Source: Halotia branconii CENA392 | Lineage (GTDB): Bacteria > Cyanobacteriota > Cyanobacteriia > Cyanobacteriales > Nostocaceae | Assembly: GCF_029953635.1 (NCBI RefSeq) | Contig: NZ_CP124543.1 | Span: 2,521,455-2,585,454, forward strand | Direction of reading: 5' to 3' | DNA length: 64,000 bases | In this document: positions 57,655-64,000 of the stretch, in pieces | Position numbering within the stretch: position 1 is the first letter of the stretch | How the letters are laid out: each line of letters begins with the position of its first letter | Made by a program: the position numbers and the translations under genes | The notes under the pieces: generated by a model | The model's database searches: none | Seen by the model: the letters and a program-made list of their open reading frames with translations, nothing else | Told to the model about the DNA's origin: nothing

Positions 57655-58350
57655 CTAAGAAACGACTCTGACGGCAACACGCTCCTTGAGTGGAACATTT
57701 TGAGTAAACCAAGGTTCACCCATTGAGCCGTACTGGGCGTATTCAAATAGTTCTTGAGTTTCTTGAGTTCCATTGATTCCAATCCATTGAAATTTTTTCT
57801 TGCAAGCTAGAGCAAATTCGTAAAAAGCCTTTAACTCATGTTCCTCAAATCCCGGATATCCGATCAACTCGTCGAAAACGATTATTGAACCTTGTGTGAG
57901 TTTTTCTCCTAAATAAGAGAAGATAGTTTTAGTTGATGAATAAAGATCGCAATCAATATGCAACAAAGAGATATACTCCTGGGTGTGAGCAGCAATAAAC
58001 CGAGGAATAGTATCTTCAAAAAGACCTTTGATGAGAGTTGCATTGCTTTTGACTTGGGGTAATTCTGGTTGCTTAAAAGCTCCTTTAGGTAATCCAGGAC
58101 GCCAATCAGATGGTAATCCCTCAAAACTGTCAAACCCGTAAACAGTTCCTTGTAACCGATACTCACAGATTAAATTTAGGGTGTGTCCGCTAGCAACACC
58201 AAACTCTAACCAAAGACCATCTTGATTAACAAGCTTCTCCTGCAATACATATTGAAGAGGTGAGATTGGCAATTGCATTTGTGGAAGAACATAACAGCTA
58301 TCTTCCACGAATCTGTTGAAGTCCTGATGAAAATTAATAATGTTCTCCAT
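57655..58350 (-). CDS. TylF/MycF-like class I SAM-dependent methyltransferase
   Basis: This 231-residue protein has the TylF-type pattern: SAM-binding LWLEFGVASGHTLNLI (residues about 46-61), VYGFDSFEGLPSDWRPG, metal-binding-like LLHIDCDLYSSTKTIFSYL and IVFDELIGYPGFEEHELKAFYEF. TylF/MycF enzymes are Mg-dependent O-methyltransferases for sugars in natural products; other members have unknown targets. It is cytosolic. No sugar or polyketide genes adjoin it, so the substrate is unknown. Confidence 0.85.
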   Translation of the reverse strand: MENIINFHQDFNRFVEDSCYVLPQMQLPISPLQYVLQEKLVNQDGLWLEFGVASGHTLNLICEYRLQGTVYGFDSFEGLPSDWRPGLPKGAFKQPELPQVKSNATLIKGLFEDTIPRFIAAHTQEYISLLHIDCDLYSSTKTIFSYLGEKLTQGSIIVFDELIGYPGFEEHELKAFYEFALACKKKFQWIGINGTQETQELFEYAQYGSMGEPWFTQNVPLKERVAVRVVS

Positions 58351-58376
58351 GTTTTCTTATTTTTTAGTAATTTATG

Positions 58377-58562
58377 TCAACAAAGTATAATATATCTGCT
58401 ATTACGGAACCGGAAACTAAAATGGCGAAGATTTCGCGTAACCAATGCGGCTTGATTCGCCAAAGTAATGGTAGCAATTAATAAATCGGCTCGTCCTACT
58501 TTTTGTGGCTTGGAAACGATATGCAGTCGCTCAAAGTGTTTACTTACTATACTTTTTGCCAC
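58377..58562 (-). pseudogene. C-terminal remnant of a VapC-like PIN-domain toxin
   Basis: The 61-codon frame contains KVGRADLLIATITLANQAALVTRNLRHF, which matches the third and fourth acidic-site region of PIN-domain VapC/FitB toxins (R-x-D-x-L-I-A, then L-V-T-x-N-x-x-H-F). The N-terminal half with the first catalytic Asp is missing and there is no antitoxin gene beside it. The remnant is unlikely to be functional. Confidence 0.65.
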
Positions 58563-58708
58563 TCGTATTATTAACCCAAGCTACTTGCTTTTAGAGCCAG
58601 AGAAATCAGCATTCCTATAATTCCTAAACCACCTGATAGAAATAAATGATAAGCAAGGAGGCAGGGGAGCAGAAGAGAAATTTATACAGTTTTCTTCTCT
58701 GCCCCATT

Positions 58709-58857
58709 GACTAACAATGCGATTGTATCGGCTGACAGTGCCAATGTCTCGACTAACAATGCGATTGTATCGGCTGACAATGCCAATGTCTCGACTGACA
58801 ATGCGATTGTATCGGCTGACAATGCCAATGTCTCGACTGACAATGCCATTGTACTGG
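58709..58857. repeat. 42-bp tandem repeat array (3.5 units)
   Basis: Three near-perfect 42-bp units begin at 58709, 58751 and 58793, followed by half a unit. Each unit is two related 21-bp halves (GACTAACAATGCGATTGTAT and GCTGACAATGCCAATGTCTC). Both strands stay open through the array. On the minus strand it would encode heptads LSADTIA/LSVETLA. It is probably a minisatellite rather than a gene. Confidence 0.85.
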
Positions 58858-58995
58858 CCTGCAAAAATTAACCCACCTGACGTTACACAGCAACTCTAAA
58901 AGACTTGTGTGTACACGCTAGCCCTTTGCACTGGGAGCTAACCACAACGCAAAATTTACGAAAGCAGACTACTAAAGTTGTTTCAACATTTTGAA

Positions 58996-59892
58996 CTATG
59001 CAATCCCAATGCCGCCTGTTACACCGTAAACTTCTCCAGTGATGTAGCTGCCTTCTTGGGAAGCAAGCAACACATACACAGGAGCAATTTCTACAGGCTG
59101 ACCGGGTCTTCCGAGCGGAACTTCAGAACCAAAATTCTCGATCTTGTCCTGGGTCTGACCACCACTTGGTTGTAACGGTGTCCAGAACGGACCGGGTGCG
59201 ACTGCATTAACGCGCACTCCCTTCTCGATCATCTGTTTAGCGAGAGATTTGCTGAAATTCTCAATAGCCGCTTTCGTCATCGCATAATCAAGCAGACTCG
59301 CTGAAGGCTGATATGCCTGAATAGAAGTGGTATTAATAATTGATGCTCCAGGCTTAAGATGTGGAATGGCAGCTTTGGTAATCCAAAATAGCGCGTAGAG
59401 GTTTGTCTTCATCACTCGATCAAAATGCTCAGTTGTAATGTCACCAATTGAGGGGTAAGATGTCTGTGCGCCAGCATTGTTTACAAGAATATCTAAACCG
59501 TTTAAAGATTCCACTGCATCTTTGACCAACTTCTGGCAAAAATACTCGTCGGTGATGTCACCGGGAAGCGCAACCGCTTTGCGCCCTGATTGTTCAATCA
59601 ATTGGATCACCTCTTGGGCATCAGCCGACTCGCTCTTAAGATAGGCGATTGCCACATCAGCACCTTCCCGCGCAAATGCGATTGCAACAGCGCGTCCGAT
59701 ACCAGAATCGGCTCCCGTGATCAATGCTTTGCGACCTGCAAGCTTTCCAGATCCAACGTAGCTTTGCTCACCGTGATCTGGTTGGGGCTGCATCTTTTGA
59801 GCAAGTCCTGGTACGGGCTGTGGTTGTTGGGGAAAGGGTGGAACGGGATATTGCTGCCGGGGGTCTTGCATCTCTAATCGATCAGATTTCAT
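58996..59892 (-). CDS. SDR family oxidoreductase (YghA-like, with Pro/Gln-rich N-terminus)
   Basis: This protein of about 298 residues has a Pro/Gln-rich leader ([20 protein letters not shown]) followed by a classical short-chain dehydrogenase: [21 protein letters not shown], Ser in INTTSIQAY, Tyr-x3-Lys in DYAMTKAAI, and APGPFWTPL. Members of this YghA-type group reduce aldehydes or ketones with NAD(P)H and are often stress-induced. Substrate is unknown. ATG 59892 is chosen over an upstream TTG. Confidence 0.9.
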   Translation of the reverse strand: MKSDRLEMQDPRQQYPVPPFPQQPQPVPGLAQKMQPQPDHGEQSYVGSGKLAGRKALITGADSGIGRAVAIAFAREGADVAIAYLKSESADAQEVIQLIEQSGRKAVALPGDITDEYFCQKLVKDAVESLNGLDILVNNAGAQTSYPSIGDITTEHFDRVMKTNLYALFWITKAAIPHLKPGASIINTTSIQAYQPSASLLDYAMTKAAIENFSKSLAKQMIEKGVRVNAVAPGPFWTPLQPSGGQTQDKIENFGSEVPLGRPGQPVEIAPVYVLLASQEGSYITGEVYGVTGGIGIA

Positions 59893-60030
59893 CACTTGGT
59901 TGTTTTGATAGTTTTTGCAGTTCAAGACTCAAGTATCAAGCATTGAGAAGAACGAAAAATCACCCTTTGAGCAGAATAATGTTCCAGAGTATGCAATACT
60001 TAGGGCGCGGGCTAAATGATATAAACGTCT

Positions 60031-60377
60031 GGCTTTGTTGCATGAAACAGAAAAAAGACACACCAACTATTAGCAGAGTTAATAATTATTTTTCCACTTT
60101 GTAGGTATCTGGTTTATCTAATTGAATCATGCGATTAAGTGCAGCACATTGCAGGAATAATTCAACAGCTTGATTGTCACGCAAAGCGTCGTCTTAGCTT
60201 ACCTCCAAAAATAATTTTGAGTCGAAACATCGCTGTTTCAGACAAGGAACGTCTATGATATCTGCTTTGTTGTTTCCATTGTGGGCGACCAATTTGATGT
60301 ATCCGACGCAAATTTTCATCTCTAGGATGTGGGGATAGTTCAGAGTTATAAGGAACATAGGCGAATTGCCATCGTCT
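60031..60377 (-). pseudogene. IS5-family transposase remnant with frameshift
   Basis: Read on the minus strand from about 60377, the frame gives RRWQFAYVPYNSELSPHPRD, then RYHRRSLSETAMFRLKIIFG, the C-terminal catalytic part of IS5-type transposases with the Glu region. A TGA and frameshift follow (GKLRRRFA stop). The other frame resumes DNQAVELFLQCAALNRMIQL to about 60100. The N-terminal half is missing. A motif GGCTTTGTTGCATGAA at 60031-60046 is probably its former end. Confidence 0.75.
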
Positions 60378-60487
60378 ATTAAATCAGTGAACAGTTATCA
60401 AGTAGCTTTTGACTGGTAACTGGTAACTGTTAAACTAGACTATTTATATTAATCTTGCTCTAAAAATTGTCGGGAGCATTAATTAAA

Positions 60488-60928
60488 ATGAAAACTTATA
60501 TACGGTTTACAATTGTTCCCGCAGCTTTAGTGATTAGTTTGGCACTTATTAAGCCTATTTGGGCTGAAGTACCATCAATCCAAATTAATTCCAAATTACA
60601 GTCAGATCCGCTAGTTTTAAAGGGTAAATCTGGGGGTTCAGTTCAAAGCGATTGCGGCAACATTCCTGATGCACCCAGTCAAATTATTCAGGTCAAAGAA
60701 TCACTGCCTTATTTGCGATTAACAGTAGATAGTCCTGGACAACCAACAATGTTAATAGATGGTCCCGGAGGTCGTTTCTGTGTTTTAGCAGATCAATACT
60801 CTGAAACTAAGCCAGAATTGTCTGGTTACTGGCAGGAAGGAAAATACTCGCTATATATAGGCGAATTGTCTAAACGACAATATAACTACACTCTTTCGAT
60901 TTCGCAACAAAAGAAGCCAATGAATTAA
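60488..60928 (+). CDS. Small exported protein, PPC-like beta fold
   Basis: This 146-residue protein has a signal peptide (residues 1-26: MKTYIRFTIVPAALVISLAL, ending IWAE). The mature part has strands and two Cys (SDCGNIPD, RFCVLADQ), and the pattern LRLTVDSPGQPTMLIDGPGGRFC, GYWQEGKYSLYIGEL, YNYTLSIS resembles a pre-peptidase C-terminal-like beta sandwich. The two Cys could form a disulphide in the periplasm. Function unknown. ATG 60488 is chosen; the frame is open a little further upstream. Confidence 0.7.
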   Translation: MKTYIRFTIVPAALVISLALIKPIWAEVPSIQINSKLQSDPLVLKGKSGGSVQSDCGNIPDAPSQIIQVKESLPYLRLTVDSPGQPTMLIDGPGGRFCVLADQYSETKPELSGYWQEGKYSLYIGELSKRQYNYTLSISQQKKPMN

Positions 60929-61417
60929 GTAGGTCGGCGTAAATAATTATTGTTGGAATAAGGCAGAAGGAGAAAGAGTTGAAGCATTATTTACTTTTCG
61001 TTACATAGTTTGGTTTTACTGCACCGACTTACTTAGTAGGTATTTGGTATAGTAATCCGGTTTGATTCGGTGAATTTATTTGTGTAGGTAGGGAACAGGA
61101 AACGGGAGCATCTCAGTTTTTGAAGTGGCTCAAACTGACAATAATCCATTGAGGTAAGCACAGCGATGGGCAAGGGAGCATCCCACTTTTTTGAATGTCA
61201 TTGCGAGCGAAGCGAAGCAATCGCAAAATCCTCCAACTAAGAGCGAGTCGATGCGATTGCTTCGTCGTTCCTCCTCGCAATGACAGTTATTATCTCATTG
61301 GAAAATAAAAACTGGGATGCACCCACAGGAAACAGGAAACAGGGAACAGTTAAGAAGGGATAGATATGTACTGAATCGTGTTCCTTAATCAAATAGGAGT
61401 CCTATATCAAGTTATTT
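60929..61417. other. Intergenic region filled by nested repeats
   Basis: No gene. It is occupied mainly by the inverted MITE family 2 copy at 61048-61406, into which other repeats have inserted. The remaining bases (60929-61047) show no feature I can name. Confidence 0.6.
61048..61406. repeat. MITE family 2 copy C (inverted) with nested palindromic insertion
   Basis: The left end TATAGTAATCCGGTTTGATT and right end TAATCAAATAGGAGTCCTATA match the family 2 ends in reverse. The core has been enlarged by an inner repeat from about 61190 to 61290, flanked by TGTCATTGCGAG and CTCGCAATGACA, with GAAGCAATCGC and GCGATTGCTTC inside. An outer pair (GGGAGCATC and GATGCACCC) suggests further nesting. 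Confidence 0.7.
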
Positions 61418-61882
61418 CTAGATGTAGTACATAATTTCTTTTTGTTGATGAATTAATCGCCGTTCACAAAGGTCTTGTAAGGTATATTTTTGTAAAACGG
61501 CATTAGCCGCCTGACAAGCTTCTTGCCACATTTCTTGAATTACCTGAATTTCTACTGTTTTGGTATTGATATCACAACTAGGGGCGATGTCTGGCGACAA
61601 GCCGCTTTGCGTCAATGTACCTAACCCTTCCATGCAACTCAAAGCCTCAAGCAGTGTAATTGTTTTAGGGTCTCGTGCCAAAATGTAACCACCTTTAGCA
61701 CCGCGTATGCTCTTAATCAGACCTTTACGCCTTAAAATTGCCAGTAATTGTTCTAAGTAGCGATTTGGTATGTTTTGCAACGCCGCTATTTGTCGAATTT
61801 GCAAAGATTCGCCGCTGGTGTAACAATTTGCTAATTCTAACAGCGCTAGAAGTGCATATTCAGATTTGTTAGAGAGTTCCAC
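61418..61882 (-). CDS. Rrf2 family transcriptional regulator
   Basis: This 154-residue protein has the Rrf2 winged helix (residues 1-85: ELSNKSEYALLALLELANCY, IPNRYLEQLLAILRRKGLIKSIRGAKGGYILAR). After the wing the dimer helix LLEALSCMEGL is followed by a single CDI and later CQAA and LCER, so there is no standard Cys triplet as in IscR. Iron-sulphur binding is doubtful. Target unknown; it lies alone between a MITE and a long intergenic stretch. Confidence 0.9.
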   Translation of the reverse strand: MELSNKSEYALLALLELANCYTSGESLQIRQIAALQNIPNRYLEQLLAILRRKGLIKSIRGAKGGYILARDPKTITLLEALSCMEGLGTLTQSGLSPDIAPSCDINTKTVEIQVIQEMWQEACQAANAVLQKYTLQDLCERRLIHQQKEIMYYI

Positions 61883-62245
61883 TGGTGTATTGTTTTAAGT
61901 TTCTATCTAAAAGCTCTAGAGTTATTGATGATATTTCTCTCAAATTTAATTGAGGGAAATCAATACTAAAACTTTGGCTGACAAGTTATTTTTACTTTAG
62001 AGACTTTTGAATATGATGGCAATTATTTTTCTTTATTTCCTTGGATAAATAAAGTGAGTGCAGACTGTGAGCAGAGCGAGCGAGCGCCTATATTGCTAAC
62101 GCTAATGACTAGATGTAATTCTTTGTTGCCAGTTATTCTGCCGCTGCGGCGATCGTGTCCATTCAAAGGCTACGACGTTTAATAATAAACCAAATCCTCC
62201 TTTTTCTCTTGCTTGGGCTACTTGGATTAGTGTTCAAATTGGTAG
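61883..62245. other. Intergenic stretch without a recognisable gene
   Basis: This A/T-rich region upstream of the Rrf2 gene should hold its promoter. A short frame near 62190 (PNPPFSLAWATWISVQIG) may be decayed coding sequence. Nothing else is supportable. Confidence 0.4.
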
Positions 62246-62449
62246 TTGGTCTGGTTACAGTTCTTAAAAGCCTCGGCGAATGGTTGTCAAGCTATTTCTT
62301 TAGGTAAACCGTTGAGTGATTTCAGCGCGCGTTTAGTATCTGAAGACGGAACTTTATGTGATGAGGGCGAAGTAGGAGAAATTGAAATCAGGGGCGGTCG
62401 AAGTAAGCCGAAGTGCTGCCCCCCTGCGGTTTTAATAATAAGTCTTTGA
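62246..62449 (+). pseudogene. Remnant of an acyl-AMP ligase/adenylation domain gene
   Basis: The frame includes SLGKPLSDFSARLVSEDGTL and CDEGEVGEIEIRGG, matching the region of ANL-superfamily ligases where G-x-P, D-x-x-x-x-V/L and G-E-x-G-E-I are conserved. Only about 40 codons remain, followed by unrelated sequence, so it is a decayed fragment. Confidence 0.5.
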
Positions 62450-62611
62450 CCGGACACGATATGAAGCGTGGAGCGATCGCTTAGAAGTTGCTTGATCAGA
62501 TTGAGTTAAAATTGCGAGTAGCCAGCTAAAGGGAAATACTTGTAACAGCATTATTATCTGGAACTTCGCTATAGTTAACGGTTAACAGGTAAGGTTAAAA
62601 GAAGGAAACAG

Positions 62612-63235
62612 ATGGAAACTAAGCCAAGCAACCCATCGCCAGAACTCATAGAAATCCCCCCTGGTTATCTAAATATCATGGGTTATGTTGATGAGTCAGA
62701 GGTGAATGGCCCTGGTTCTCGTGCTGTTATCTGGGTACAAGGTTGTCCCCGTGAGTGTCCTGGCTGCTTTAATCCTGAATCCTGGCCATTTAAGATTAAC
62801 CAATTGATTGCTGTTGATACCCTGGTCGAAAAGATTTTGAGTAAACCTCAAAATACGGGTGTGACATTCTCTGGTGGAGAACCCTTTTGGCAAGCAACAG
62901 CATTAGCATCTTTGGCACACAAGGTAAAAGCTGCTGGTTTAAATGTCATGTCTTTTACAGGATTCACCTTGAACCAACTACAGTCAGAATCAGCGCCGCC
63001 AGATTCCCTGACTTTGTTAGAACAACTGGATATCTTGATTGACGGGCCTTTTGTAGAGTCTTTGGCAATTAATTCTCCCGATTCTCCTGTTTCTTCGAGC
63101 AATCAACGGGTTCGTGTCTTAAACCCCGCTTTCGCCGACCAAATTACTTGGGCAAGTGACCAAATAGAGATTCACGTCCTTAAGGATGGTAGCCGCATTG
63201 TGACTGGCTACCAAGGTGGACTAAAACTGACATAA
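62612..63235 (+). CDS. NrdG-like 4Fe-4S single-cluster (radical SAM-type) activase
   Basis: This 207-residue protein has GPGSRAVIWVQGCPRECPGCFNPESW (residues about 29-54), with a Cys-x3-Cys-x2-Cys cluster motif of radical SAM activases, and GVTFSGGEPFWQATALA (about 89-105), the SAM-site GGEP motif. It resembles the activating protein of anaerobic ribonucleotide reductase, but no nrdD partner is in view and related stand-alone copies have unknown partners. Upstream AGGTTAAAAGAAGG precedes ATG 62612. Cytosolic. Confidence 0.85.
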   Translation: METKPSNPSPELIEIPPGYLNIMGYVDESEVNGPGSRAVIWVQGCPRECPGCFNPESWPFKINQLIAVDTLVEKILSKPQNTGVTFSGGEPFWQATALASLAHKVKAAGLNVMSFTGFTLNQLQSESAPPDSLTLLEQLDILIDGPFVESLAINSPDSPVSSSNQRVRVLNPAFADQITWASDQIEIHVLKDGSRIVTGYQGGLKLT

Positions 63236-63254
63236 ATCTTGATTTTGTGATAAG

Positions 63255-63313
63255 TGTTTGTAGTAAGGACTTTAGTCCTTATTTTTTTAAGCACTAAAAT
63301 CATTACTACAAAC
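63255..63313. terminator. Nested hairpin terminator / dispersed repeat after the activase gene
   Basis: The inner stem AAGGACT (63265-63271) pairs with AGTCCTT (63274-63280), then ATTTTTTT, which fits a bidirectional-looking intrinsic terminator. An outer pair TGTTTGTAGTA and TACTACAAAC flanks it, so the whole unit is also a small palindromic repeat of the kind dispersed in Nostoc genomes. Confidence 0.7.
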
Positions 63314-63407
63314 CTCATCAAAGGCGACGGGAAACCCACTCCTTCAAGGGGTGTCCGTAATAGTCGCCCCGTCGCCGTCAGGTGTTAGTAGTCAGTTGTG
63401 AGTAGCG

Positions 63408-63442
63408 CTCGTCAACTGACCACTGACCACTGACCACTAACA
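63408..63442. repeat. Short tandemly repeated heptamer (STRR-like)
   Basis: CAACTGACCACTGACCACTG shows heptameric repeats of ACTGACC (about 63414-63438). Mirror-related TTAGTAGTCAGTTG lies upstream at about 63386-63400. Heptameric STRRs are typical of heterocystous cyanobacteria. Confidence 0.65.
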
Positions 63443-63508
63443 CGAAATCCCGTCCCTTCTAGGGGTGGGATGAGCTTAACTAGGAATTACAAATTCCCTG
63501 TAGCGTTA

Positions 63509-63769
63509 CTAAATTCTGCCTAAGTTATGTAGTCCTAAAATAACGCCCACTCCTAAAATATGACCGAAGGCGGTAGTTGCCAATAATGCAGGTAAACCAA
63601 AACCACCAAATAAATTAGGTGATGGTAAGGCTGGTTCTGAACTGGGATACTTGATGGTAGATTTGCCAAAGGCAATGGCAATAATATTGACAATAATCAT
63701 AATAATCCCAACTGTAGGACTCCATTGCAGGGGTGTAGTAGCAGCAGCGAGTAAGGTTGAAGTAAGCAC
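63509..63769 (-). CDS. psaK: Photosystem I reaction centre subunit PsaK
   Basis: This 86-residue protein has two hydrophobic helices (about residues 18-35, VGIIMIIVNIIAIAFGKS, and 55-83, LPALLATTAFGHILGVGVILGL) separated by a basic/proline loop (TIKYPSSEPALPSPNLFGGFG). This is the PsaK hairpin that lies at the periphery of photosystem I in the thylakoid membrane. It starts at GTG 63769, preceded by CAGGAG. Length matches cyanobacterial PsaK. It is not in an operon here. Confidence 0.92.
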   Translation of the reverse strand: MLTSTLLAAATTPLQWSPTVGIIMIIVNIIAIAFGKSTIKYPSSEPALPSPNLFGGFGLPALLATTAFGHILGVGVILGLHNLGRI

Positions 63770-64000
63770 CTGATTGGCTCCTGAAAGTTATTAACGATTG
63801 AAAATATAATCTGAGAATTACTGAAGTAAATTCAATAAAAAGCCTGATTCTGCATTAATATTTAACACTTATTTTCAATACTTAATCAAATTATCGTCTA
63901 GCTAAAATTACCAGCAGCGATCGCTCGAATTGCTCAAATTGCTAAAATAAATGTAGGCGATGCCTTGACGCTTGGCAAATGGCAAGCCGCTAAAGCTTTG
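63770..64000. other. psaK upstream region and window edge, no further gene seen
   Basis: A/T-rich sequence carries the psaK promoter. A HIP1 site (AGCGATCGCT) lies near 63917. The last about 50 bases could be the edge of another gene, but no start, stop or family can be identified. Confidence 0.4.

Noticed and set aside
58709..58857. CRISPR array
   Set aside because: Units are contiguous 42-bp tandem repeats without unique spacers, and there are no cas genes.
58717..58899. Plus-strand frame through the tandem array as a gene
   Set aside because: It is purely repeat-derived; no start signal and no independent sequence.
59724..60104. Plus-strand 126-codon frame opposite the dehydrogenase
   Set aside because: It is antisense to the dehydrogenase and runs into the IS5 remnant end.

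Overview
The window is a chromosomal segment of a filamentous, probably Nostoc-like cyanobacterium. The evidence is a photosystem I psaK gene near the right edge, many HIP1 octamers (GCGATCGC), heptameric short tandem repeats, a PatD-like fused heterocyclase, several giant multidomain signalling proteins of a kind common in Nostocales, and abundant small palindromic or MITE-like intergenic repeats. The left half is syntenic and highly coding. The right half is a mosaic of accessory genes, mobile elements and gene remnants.

Positions 1-30354 hold a plus-strand cluster for an extracellular-type contractile injection system (eCIS, the Afp/PVC family; cyanobacterial relatives include the thylakoid-anchored CIS described in Anabaena). 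In order it carries: the 3' part of an unrecognised coiled-coil protein, a DUF4255 (Pvc16-type) cap protein, a carboxypeptidase-regulatory-like beta-sandwich protein, two sheath proteins, tube protein 1, a tail-assembly protein, a tiny DUF6760-like gene, tube protein 2, an Afp6-like protein swollen by an internal duplication, a LysM tube-baseplate adaptor, separate gpD-like and gpV-like spike parts, gp25, two gp6/J-like baseplate wedge proteins, a propeller-plus-tail-protein-I fusion and a fibre-like baseplate protein. Cargo genes follow: a short orphan leader protein, a 1711-residue DUF4157 protein ending in an EndoU-like nuclease domain, a small candidate immunity protein, a YbjN/secretion-chaperone-like protein and the double-AAA ATPase (Afp15-like). 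The most interesting reading is that the last part of the cluster is a polymorphic toxin, immunity, chaperone and ATPase module loaded on the eCIS.

Positions 30399-45579 hold signalling and natural-product genes: a minus-strand HTH-AAA protein, a PatD/TruD-like YcaO heterocyclase that lacks the usual C-terminal PxPxP tail and has no obvious precursor peptide, an EndoH-like GH18 enzyme that looks foreign, an amidohydrolase, an unknown protein, a 1925-residue Ser/Thr kinase-ATPase-GAF-AAA fusion, and a protein with a duplicated HARE-HTH-like domain.

Positions 45638-64000 contain a beta-helix protein, two short-chain dehydrogenases, an NTF2-like protein, a glycoside hydrolase cleanly split by a Tn5-like (IS4-family) insertion with a 10-bp target duplication, a GST, an RTX lipase, a metallo-beta-lactamase-fold enzyme, a TylF-like methyltransferase, an Rrf2 regulator, a NrdG-like activase and psaK. 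Between them lie remnants of a formylglycine-generating-enzyme-like gene, a VapC-like PIN toxin, an IS5 transposase and an acyl-AMP ligase, plus at least three MITE-like repeat families and a 42-bp tandem repeat. No tRNA, rRNA or CRISPR array was seen.
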